Of a DNA stretch of 7,342 bases, positions 1 to 5,062 are shown one piece after another; within the stretch, counting starts at the first letter, position 1; every line of letters begins with the position of its first letter. Made by a program: the position numbers and the translations under genes. The stretch lies in NCBI GenBank assembly GCA_900550815.1, contig URTW01000099.1, positions 1 to 7,342 on the forward strand. The letters are read 5' to 3'. Origin of the DNA: an uncultured Collinsella sp. GTDB taxonomy: Bacteria > Actinomycetota > Coriobacteriia > Coriobacteriales > Coriobacteriaceae. The notes beneath the pieces are model-generated. The model made no database searches. It saw only the letters and a list, made by a program, of their open reading frames with translations, and was not told the DNA's origin.

Positions 1-317
1 CTGTTTACGAGATGCGTTTCCTCACCGACGAGGAGGTCTCGGACGCCATCGTGAGCAACGAGGCTGTCGAGCTTGCCAAGGCCTATGGCACCGACCAGTC
101 CGCATCGTTCGTCAACGGCGTGCTGGGCAAGATCGCTCGCAGCGAGGAGCTGCCGGGCGAGGGCCTGTACCAGGAGCTGCTGGCCGAAGATCGCGCTCGC
201 GAGGAGGCGCAGGCTGCCGAGGCTGCCGCCAAGGTTGCGGTTGCTCAGGCTGAGGCTGGCGTGCTGGCCGAGGATGCGGACGCCGCCGAGGCTGACATCG
301 ACTCCGTCGAGGAGTAG
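1..317 (+). CDS. nusB: Transcription antitermination factor NusB, C-terminal part (5' truncated by the window edge)
   Basis: This is the C-terminal part of NusB, an all-helical RNA-binding protein. With NusE (ribosomal protein S10) it binds boxA RNA and joins the antitermination complex that supports rRNA transcription. The reading frame is open from the window edge (first full codon at base 3) and reads VYEMRF before a stretch containing NEAVELAKAYG and FVNGVLGKIAR, the hallmark C-terminal NusB motifs. The start codon lies upstream, so the ATG at 12 is internal. After the usual family end (around GKIAR) the protein runs on for about 55 residues, rich in Ala, Glu and Asp, ending DIDSVEE. This acidic tail is absent from short NusB proteins such as that of E. 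coli and is probably disordered or helical. The stop lies 2 nt before xseB, and the last codons carry the xseB ribosome binding site, so the two are co-transcribed. Family assignment is firm; the role of the tail is unknown. Confidence 0.9.
   Translation, partial: VYEMRFLTDEEVSDAIVSNEAVELAKAYGTDQSASFVNGVLGKIARSEELPGEGLYQELLAEDRAREEAQAAEAAAKVAVAQAEAGVLAEDADAAEADIDSVEE
309..314 (+). promoter_or_regulatory. Ribosome binding site of xseB inside the end of nusB
   Basis: GAGGAG sits within the final codons of nusB, 5 nt before the xseB ATG at 320. It supports that start and means ribosomes finishing nusB expose or reuse the site. Confidence 0.7.
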
Positions 318-319
318 CC

Positions 320-559
320 ATGCCAGAGGGTTCTGTCCGCAACTTTGACGAGATCTCGGACCGTCTGGACCAGATCATCGCTACCGTTCGCTCCAAGGAT
401 ACCTCCTTGGAGCGTTCGCTCGATTTGTTTGACGAAGCGATTGAGCTGGGCTCCCGCGCGGTCGATATGGTCGACAAGTTTGAGTTGACGCCGCGTGAGG
501 CCGACAAGCTCGAGCAGGAATACGATGAGGATGCGGCAAACGAATCCCAGGATAGCTAG
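320..559 (+). CDS. xseB: Exodeoxyribonuclease VII small subunit
   Basis: The 79-residue product is the small subunit of exonuclease VII, which degrades single-stranded DNA in both directions. Several small subunits assemble on each XseA large subunit in the cytoplasm. The length fits the family (about 65–85 residues). Residues 8–60 give the expected helical hairpin: FDEISDRLDQIIATVRS, then the typical turn with SLERSLDLFDEAIELG, then a helix ending near FELTPREADKLEQ. The last dozen residues are acidic and not conserved. The ATG at 320 has a GAGGAG site at good spacing and follows the nusB stop by 2 nt. The catalytic partner xseA, often directly upstream, is not next to it here, since nusB occupies that position; xseA must be further upstream or elsewhere. 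Identification is by motif pattern and gene order. Confidence 0.9.
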   Translation: MPEGSVRNFDEISDRLDQIIATVRSKDTSLERSLDLFDEAIELGSRAVDMVDKFELTPREADKLEQEYDEDAANESQDS

Positions 560-585
560 GCCGCATCTCCGGATACGAATGGTTG

Positions 586-1398
586 ATGGCATTCATGAAA
601 CGCGTGCGTCTTGATGACGAACTGATTTCACAGGGCATCTGCGCCGATCGCGCGGATGCCCTTCGCACTCTTATGGCCGGCTTGGTCTCGAGTGGCGGCG
701 AGCGCTTGACTTCGCCGGGCCTTAAGGTGATCCCGGGGCTGCCGCTGCATGTGAAGGGGCGCATTCCCTATGTTGGCCGCGGCGGTCTTAAGCTCGAAGG
801 CGCGCTTGATGCGTTTGGCATCAATCCGACGGGCCTTGCCTGTCTGGATGTGGGCTGCTCTACCGGCGGCTTTACCGATTGCCTGCTCAAGCGCGGAGCT
901 GCGACCGTTGTCTCGGTGGACGTGGGTCGCGCCCAGTTCGATTGGTCGTTGCGTCAGGATGATCGCGTGACGCTGCATGAGCGCACAAACGTGACGCAGC
1001 TGCCTGAGCTTGGCTATGCCGGCACTATCGACCTGGCTGTGTGTGATGTCTCGTTTACCAGCATCGCGAACATTATCGATGCGGTACTGGCGTGCCTGGC
1101 GCCTACGGGTGCATTCTGCACGCTCGTAAAGCCGCAGTTTGAGGCTCCGGCGGCGCTGGTGGGCGAGGGCGGCATTGTGACCGATCCCGCCGTGCGCCGC
1201 GATACACTCGTGGCGGCGGTTGAACTCTTTGCTGCCAAGGGCCTGTTTCCGGTCGATGTGTGCGTGTCACCCATTCATGGTGCCAAGGGCAACGTTGAGT
1301 TTTTCCTGTACGGCACGAGGTTTGCCCCCGGCGAACGCACCGACGATGAGCTGCAATCCCAGGTATCGGTTATGAGCGAGAAAGCTGCAACGCTATGA
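586..1398 (+). CDS. tlyA: TlyA-family rRNA 2'-O-methyltransferase (S4 domain plus FtsJ-like domain)
   Basis: This gene encodes a TlyA-family protein of 270 residues. Characterised members use S-adenosylmethionine to methylate ribose 2'-OH groups of cytidines in 16S and/or 23S rRNA; this affects capreomycin sensitivity in mycobacteria. An N-terminal S4 RNA-binding domain (about residues 6–62) precedes the YVGRGGLKLE linker motif and a Rossmann-type methyltransferase domain with the SAM-binding motif LDVGCSTGGFTDCLL. The likely K-D-K-E catalytic set is present: K69, D154 (CDVSF), K182 (LVKPQFE) and E238 (GNVEFF). With this start the numbering matches that usually quoted for the mycobacterial enzyme. 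The start is uncertain: TTG 583, ATG 586 and ATG 595 are all in frame, and none has a strong ribosome binding site. Starting at 595 would give MKRVRLD, also normal for the family. The 26-nt gap after xseB and the ATGA overlap with nadK indicate one operon. Haemolysin activity, once claimed for the family, is not implied. Confidence 0.93.
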   Translation: MAFMKRVRLDDELISQGICADRADALRTLMAGLVSSGGERLTSPGLKVIPGLPLHVKGRIPYVGRGGLKLEGALDAFGINPTGLACLDVGCSTGGFTDCLLKRGAATVVSVDVGRAQFDWSLRQDDRVTLHERTNVTQLPELGYAGTIDLAVCDVSFTSIANIIDAVLACLAPTGAFCTLVKPQFEAPAALVGEGGIVTDPAVRRDTLVAAVELFAAKGLFPVDVCVSPIHGAKGNVEFFLYGTRFAPGERTDDELQSQVSVMSEKAATL

Positions 1399-2255
1399 AG
1401 GTCTTTCTGGTTCCCAATTACTATAAACAAGAGGCGGTCGAGAGCGGCCTGATGCTTGAGCTTTGGCTGACGCGCCAGGGCTATGAGGTCGCATGGGCTG
1501 CCGACCAGCGATCGAAGATTCAGAGCACGCCTGATATTGACGGCTCCGATCTGGTCATTACGCTCGGCGGCGACGGTACGTTGCTGCGCGCTGCCCGCAT
1601 CCTCAACCATCGCGAGATTCCTATCCTCGGTCTTTCCTATGGTCACCTGGGCTTTCTAACTGCTGCGAGCCCCGAGGAGCGCGACATCCTGCAGGTCGTG
1701 AGCGACGCCCTGTCCGGTGAGCTGCACGTGAGCCGTCGCGCCACCATCGCCGCGGATATCGTGTCCGTGCGCGAAGACGGTACGAAGGATGTCGTTCGCA
1801 CCTTCGCCCTCAACGACATGGCGCTTACCCGCGGTCCGCTGTCCGATATGGTCGAGTTCGACATCACGGTGTCCGGTCACCATATCGACCGCCTACGCGG
1901 TGACGGTGTCGTTGTTTCGACGGCGACCGGCTCCACTGGCTATGCACTATCCGCCGGCGGCCCCATCGTGAGCCCCGACTATACGGGCATGGTCTGCGTA
2001 CCCATTGCGCCGCACACCATTCAGGCCCGTGCCTTCTTGACTTCGCCGAGTGATGTCGTCGAAATCTTTATGTCCGATGATCGCCCGAGCGTGCCGGCGA
2101 TCGCCATCGATGGACAGTTTATTACCTGCGATGGCACGGTCGAGAGCGTGGCTGTGCGTCGCGGTCCCGGCGATGTGCTGCTGCTGGATTACGGCCCCGA
2201 GAGCTTCTATAACTCGGTGAGTCGCGTATTCTACGGAGTCCGTCATGATCGATGA
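1395..2255 (+). CDS. nadK: NAD kinase (ATP- or polyphosphate-dependent)
   Basis: NAD kinase phosphorylates NAD+ to NADP+ in the cytoplasm and is the cell's source of NADP. The 286-residue length is typical. Visible family motifs are GGDGT (residues 58–62, within ITLGGDGTLLRAAR), the GHLGFLT loop (83–89), NDMAL (140–144) and the glycine-rich GDGVVVSTATGSTGY followed by SAGGPI (169–191). A few positions differ from the common pattern: Ser81 where the GxN loop usually has Asn, ATG instead of PTG in the glycine-rich motif, and GSTGY instead of GSTAY. The catalytic aspartate D60 is intact, so I expect an active enzyme. The ATG overlaps the tlyA stop as ATGA and lacks a clear ribosome binding site of its own, which suggests translational coupling. 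Its 3' end overlaps recN by 11 nt. Phosphate-donor preference (ATP or polyphosphate) cannot be read from the sequence. Confidence 0.94.
   Translation: MKVFLVPNYYKQEAVESGLMLELWLTRQGYEVAWAADQRSKIQSTPDIDGSDLVITLGGDGTLLRAARILNHREIPILGLSYGHLGFLTAASPEERDILQVVSDALSGELHVSRRATIAADIVSVREDGTKDVVRTFALNDMALTRGPLSDMVEFDITVSGHHIDRLRGDGVVVSTATGSTGYALSAGGPIVSPDYTGMVCVPIAPHTIQARAFLTSPSDVVEIFMSDDRPSVPAIAIDGQFITCDGTVESVAVRRGPGDVLLLDYGPESFYNSVSRVFYGVRHDR
2235..2238 (+). promoter_or_regulatory. Ribosome binding site of recN inside nadK
   Basis: GGAG lies 6 nt before the ATG at 2245, inside the end of nadK. It supports the recN start that overlaps nadK by 11 nt. Confidence 0.6.
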
Positions 2256-3873
2256 GCTGCAGGTTTCTAACATTGCACTCATTCGCGAGGCGACGTTGGT
2301 GCCGAGTGCCGGCCTGACTGTCCTGACCGGCGAGACCGGTGCCGGCAAGACCGCGCTGCTCTCGGCCCTCAAACTTATTTTGGGCGAGCGCGCGGATTCG
2401 TCGACGGTGCGCGAGGGCGAGGCGCTCGCGAGCGTCGAGGCACGACTCTTCGACGGGCCGCACGACACGGAAGGGTTCACCGTACAGCGCAGCCTTTCCG
2501 CCGAGGGCCGCAGCCGCGTGAAGATTGACGGGCGCATCGCCAGTGTGCGCGAGCTTTCGGAGCGCGTTGGCGTGATGATGGATTTGTGCGGCCAGCACGA
2601 GCACCAACGCTTGCTCGATCCGGCACATCACGTTGCGATGGTCGATGCGTGGGCGGGGCGCTCTGCGCTCGAGGCACTCGAGCACTACCGTGCTTGCTTT
2701 AAGGCTTCGCGCGCTGCCGCTAAGGAGGTTCGACGTGTCGAAGAGACCTCGCGTGCGCAGGGGAGCCGCGTCGAGGAAGCGCGCTTTGCGCTCGAGCGCA
2801 TCGGCGAGGTCGACCCCAAACCGGGCGAGTATGAGGAACTCGAGGAACTGCTGCCGCGCTCCGAACATGCCGAGGTGCTGGTTGCCACAGCTAATGATGC
2901 CCATGCATCGCTTGCCTCTGAAGGGGGAGCGCTCGATGCCGTGAACAGCGCCGTGGCAGAACTTTCCCGTATGGCTTCCGTCGATCGCAAGCTGGGCGAC
3001 ATTGCCGATTTGCTTTCGGATGCCTGTATCTCCCTTGAGGATTGCGCGAACGAACTTCGTGCCTATCGCGATGGCGTCGCCTTCGATCCGCGCGAGCTCG
3101 CTCGCATGCGTGAGCGGTATTCCGACCTCAAGGGCCTGCTGCGTCAGTGGGGTCCTACCATGGACGATGTTTTTGCCATGCGCGATCGCTCGCAAGAGCT
3201 GCTGTCCCTGGTCGATGATGGCGATGAGCAGATCAAAAAGGCGCGTGAGGCACTCGGGAGCGCTGAGAGCGAGTTGTTTACCGCTGCCAAGGCACTTAAG
3301 CGCGCTCGCAATACGGCGGCCCCGCGCTTCTGCCACGAGGTTGGCCGCCAGATGGCTCGCCTGGAAATGGGCGGCGCCGAGCTCGTCTGGGAGTCGCGCG
3401 ATCTTCCCCGTGCTGAGTGGACGCCCGTTGGTCCTTCGAGCTACGAGCTGCTATACCGTAGCGGTGCTGGTTTGACGCCGCGTCCCCTGCGTCGAATTGC
3501 GTCGGGCGGCGAGCTCAGCCGCGTCATGCTGGCAAGCAAGGTTGTCCTCGGTAACGCGGACGGTGTTGATACGCTGGTGTTTGACGAGGTCGATGCTGGT
3601 GTCGGTGGCTCTACGGCGCGTGCACTCGCGGGCGTGCTGGCAGATCTCGCTGCTACGCATCAGGTGATTGTCGTAACCCACTTGGCGCAGGTCGCCGTCA
3701 TGGCCGACAAGCATTATGTTGTCAGCAAGGAACCGGGCGAAGTCCCCCAGACGCATTTGGACGAGGTAACCGGCGAAGCGCGTACCGCCGAGATCGCCCG
3801 CATGTTGAGCGGCGATCAGTCCGAGGCAAGCTTGGCCCACGCCAAGCAGATGCTCGAAGAAGCTCGAGGTTAG
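2245..3873 (+). CDS. recN: DNA repair protein RecN (SMC-like ATPase)
   Basis: RecN is a cytoplasmic SMC-related ATPase that acts early in recombinational repair of double-strand breaks, holding and pairing DNA with RecA. The 542-residue length is slightly short of the usual 550–570. The N-terminal half of the ATPase head begins MIDELQVSNIALI and carries Walker A, GETGAGKT (residues 29–36), then the RecN-typical GQHEHQRLLD (116–125). The middle (about 150–370) is charged and heptad-like, as expected for the coiled-coil arms. The C-terminal head has the ABC signature SGGELSR (420–426), Walker B LVFDEVD (444–450) and the switch histidine H479 in VVTHLAQV. All catalytic elements are present, so the gene looks intact. 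It is the last gene of the operon; after the stop there is only a 59-nt gap with a palindrome before the convergent regulator. The tlyA–nadK–recN order is common in Gram-positive bacteria. Confidence 0.96.
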   Translation: MIDELQVSNIALIREATLVPSAGLTVLTGETGAGKTALLSALKLILGERADSSTVREGEALASVEARLFDGPHDTEGFTVQRSLSAEGRSRVKIDGRIASVRELSERVGVMMDLCGQHEHQRLLDPAHHVAMVDAWAGRSALEALEHYRACFKASRAAAKEVRRVEETSRAQGSRVEEARFALERIGEVDPKPGEYEELEELLPRSEHAEVLVATANDAHASLASEGGALDAVNSAVAELSRMASVDRKLGDIADLLSDACISLEDCANELRAYRDGVAFDPRELARMRERYSDLKGLLRQWGPTMDDVFAMRDRSQELLSLVDDGDEQIKKAREALGSAESELFTAAKALKRARNTAAPRFCHEVGRQMARLEMGGAELVWESRDLPRAEWTPVGPSSYELLYRSGAGLTPRPLRRIASGGELSRVMLASKVVLGNADGVDTLVFDEVDAGVGGSTARALAGVLADLAATHQVIVVTHLAQVAVMADKHYVVSKEPGEVPQTHLDEVTGEARTAEIARMLSGDQSEASLAHAKQMLEEARG

Positions 3874-3891
3874 GTCGTATCAGCGGTGTTG

Positions 3892-3924
3892 GTGGGACAA
3901 AATAGACTGAAATTTTTGTCCCAC
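3892..3924. repeat. Palindromic hairpin between convergent genes; possible terminator or REP-like repeat
   Basis: An 11-bp perfect inverted repeat, GTGGGACAAAA (3892–3902) and TTTTGTCCCAC (3914–3924), flanks an 11-nt loop. It lies between the recN stop (19 nt upstream) and the convergent regulator stop (8 nt downstream), so it could end transcription from both sides. It is not a classic intrinsic terminator: the T-run lies inside the stem arm rather than after it, and the next TTTT on the plus strand starts 7 nt beyond the stem. Its GGGAC...GTCCC ends resemble the dispersed palindromes handled by REP-associated tyrosine transposases, and its loop region resembles the repeat at 7148–7218. Hairpin potential is seen directly; function is inferred. 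Confidence 0.6.
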
Positions 3925-3932
3925 TACGCGTT

Positions 3933-4790
3933 TTACTCAACGACCTTGTCCGGCTGGATGAGCTCTTCGTAGTAGCTGATATGTTCGCGAGCGTCTTCAA
4001 TCTCGGGCAGCAGGAAGTTGTAGATGACTTCGATGATCATCGTGGCGCTGATCTTGGAGAACGCAAAGTCGCCCGTCGTCAGTAGCGCTTCGTGGTTGAC
4101 GGTATTAAAAGTGTAGTCTGCCAGGCGCGCGAGTGGGGATTTGCTGTCGCTGCTGATGACGACTACGGTTGCGCCGCAGTCGCGAGCCGCTTTTGCCATG
4201 CGATTCAGTCGGCGCGATTTGCCGGAGTTTGAGATTAGCACGATGACGTCACCCGGTCGTAACGTGAGCGCAAAGCCGATTGATGTCTCGCTAATGGTGC
4301 TCGCCATGCAGCGCAGGCCCAACTGCGAAAACTTAAACGTCGCATCGAGCGCGACCGCGTTCGTATTGCCCACAGCTGCAAACTCAATAACCCCTGCATG
4401 CTTAAGGGCATGCACAACAGCCGCCAGCGTATCGTGGTCGATCCCGTCGATGGTCGCATTAAGCTCGCTCACCTTGGCAGCCAGGATGTTCTTGAGACTC
4501 TGCTCCATATTGTCGAGCGAGACCTCGTCGGTCAGGCCCTCGTTGCGCTGGCTTTCCAAATCCCTCGCCAACGAAAACTGAAAGCTGCGGAAGCTACCAA
4601 AGCCCAGCTTGCGGCAGAAGCGCGAAACGGTCGCCTCTGACGTGGCGGCGGCACGCGAAAGTTGGGCGGCCGTCAGACGCGGCGCCTCGGACTGGTGCTC
4701 CAATATATAGTCGACAATGCGCTGCTCGGACTCGCTGTATCCCTGATGGGTACTAATGAGGGAAAGTGCGCTCTTGCTACTATCGGTCAT
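3933..4790 (-). CDS. RpiR/MurR-family transcriptional regulator (HTH plus SIS domain)
   Basis: This encodes a 285-residue sugar-responsive DNA-binding regulator. The N-terminal helix-turn-helix domain (about 1–75) contains LTAAQLSRAAATSEATVSRF followed by CRKLGFGSFRSF, the classic RpiR pattern. The C-terminal SIS phosphosugar-binding domain (about 120–255) includes AVGNTNAVALD and the ISNSGKSRRLNRMAKAARD loop (SNSGKS at 187–192). SIS domains in this family bind phosphorylated sugars, so the effector is probably a sugar phosphate. I chose the ATG at 4790 because an AGGAG lies 6 nt upstream of it; an upstream in-frame ATG at 4838 has no ribosome binding site and would add a 16-residue extension not needed by the family. 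The gene is divergent from the PTS permease across a 272-nt spacer rich in palindromes, so the permease is its likely target. Whether it represses or activates, and which sugar phosphate it senses, cannot be read from the sequence. Confidence 0.92.
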   Translation of the reverse strand: MTDSSKSALSLISTHQGYSESEQRIVDYILEHQSEAPRLTAAQLSRAAATSEATVSRFCRKLGFGSFRSFQFSLARDLESQRNEGLTDEVSLDNMEQSLKNILAAKVSELNATIDGIDHDTLAAVVHALKHAGVIEFAAVGNTNAVALDATFKFSQLGLRCMASTISETSIGFALTLRPGDVIVLISNSGKSRRLNRMAKAARDCGATVVVISSDSKSPLARLADYTFNTVNHEALLTTGDFAFSKISATMIIEVIYNFLLPEIEDAREHISYYEELIQPDKVVE

Positions 4791-4796
4791 GGATGG

Positions 4797-4801
4797 CTCC
4801 T
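4797..4801 (-). promoter_or_regulatory. Ribosome binding site of the RpiR-family gene
   Basis: On the minus strand AGGAG is followed by 6 nt and then the ATG ending at 4790. This site decides between the two in-frame starts (4790 rather than 4838). Confidence 0.75.
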
Positions 4802-4838
4802 GGTTGGCACGAAAATCTAACTTGATTTGCAATGCCAT

Positions 4839-4844
4839 AGTATA
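4839..4844 (-). promoter_or_regulatory. Candidate -10 element for the RpiR-family gene
   Basis: On the minus strand the hexamer TATACT matches the TATAAT consensus at five of six positions and lies about 50 nt before the start codon. No good -35 hexamer sits at 16–18 nt; TTGTAA lies too close and TATCTT is poor. An activator or an unusual -35 may be involved, or the match may be chance. Confidence 0.35.
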
Positions 4845-4871
4845 CGGGCGTTTTCAATTACAAGATACACC

Positions 4872-4899
4872 TTGCCGTTTCAAGTGTTGATGGTAAACT
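4872..4899 (+). promoter_or_regulatory. Candidate promoter of the PTS permease gene
   Basis: TTGCCG (4872–4877) and TAAACT (4894–4899) are separated by 16 nt and each match the sigma-70-type consensus at four of six positions. The transcript would have a leader of roughly 155 nt. The -10 element overlaps the first operator-like palindrome at 4892–4905, which would suit repression. This is a weak call made by eye; other start sites in the spacer are possible. Confidence 0.25.
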
Positions 4900-4935
4900 T
4901 TCACCTACCGTTTACGGTTATGAAAGAACCTTTCA
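4892..4935. promoter_or_regulatory. Cluster of three operator-like palindromes in the divergent spacer
   Basis: Three adjacent dyads lie between the divergent genes. They are the imperfect GGTAAACTTTCACC (4892–4905), the perfect ACCGTTTACGGT (4907–4918, 5-bp arms around TT) and the perfect TGAAAGAACCTTTCA (4921–4935, 6-bp arms around AAC). TGAAA/TTTCA half-sites are of the kind described for several RpiR-family operators, so these are the best candidates for binding by the divergent regulator. The symmetry is seen directly; the protein partner is inferred. Confidence 0.5.
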
Positions 4936-5000
4936 CCGGAGAATTGCACCTTGTCTCTTCTCACGCGGACGGTAGGTTGGTATCTTTCAGTTGTGGAAAA

Positions 5001-5041
5001 ACGCGCATCGAAGCGCGTGTAGGGGAGCGCCCGCGGGCGCT
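5001..5041 (+). promoter_or_regulatory. Two hairpins in the PTS mRNA leader, just before the ribosome binding site
   Basis: The first hairpin is ACGCGC (5001–5006), a loop ATCGAA and GCGCGT (5013–5018). The second is the 16-bp perfect palindrome AGCGCCCGCGGGCGCT (5026–5041), which in RNA folds as a 6-bp all but one GC stem with loop CGCG. It ends 9 nt before the Shine-Dalgarno sequence. No T-run follows, so neither is an intrinsic terminator. They may stabilise the message or modulate its translation, or the palindrome may be a DNA-binding site. Confidence 0.45.
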
Positions 5042-5050
5042 GTACTCAAG

Positions 5051-5057
5051 AAGGAGG
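5051..5057 (+). promoter_or_regulatory. Strong Shine-Dalgarno sequence of the PTS gene
   Basis: AAGGAGG is a near-complete complement to the 16S rRNA 3' end and lies 5 nt before the ATG at 5063. It fixes that start against the upstream in-frame TTG at 4991 and suggests high translation. Confidence 0.85.
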
Positions 5058-5062
5058 GACAC

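Noticed and set aside
2122..3336. 404-codon open frame on the minus strand across nadK and recN
   Set aside because: It overlaps two clearly identified genes with intact catalytic motifs, and its translation shows no family resemblance.
3892..3934. Classic intrinsic terminator for recN
   Set aside because: A stem is present but no T-run follows it directly on either strand, so I list it as a palindrome with only possible terminator function.
4791..4838. Upstream ATG (4838) as start of the RpiR-family gene
   Set aside because: No ribosome binding site precedes it, whereas ATG 4790 has AGGAG at 6 nt; the extra 16 residues precede the normal family start and would overlap the candidate -10 element.
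4921..4935. Catabolite-response (cre) site for CcpA
   Set aside because: TGAAAG...CTTTCA resembles cre ends, but the central CG is missing and the site is 1 nt too long; an operator for the neighbouring RpiR-type regulator is simpler.
4991..5062. Upstream TTG (4991) as start of the PTS gene
   Set aside because: The added residues encode the leader hairpins and the Shine-Dalgarno sequence; the IIB domain begins naturally at ATG 5063 behind AAGGAGG.
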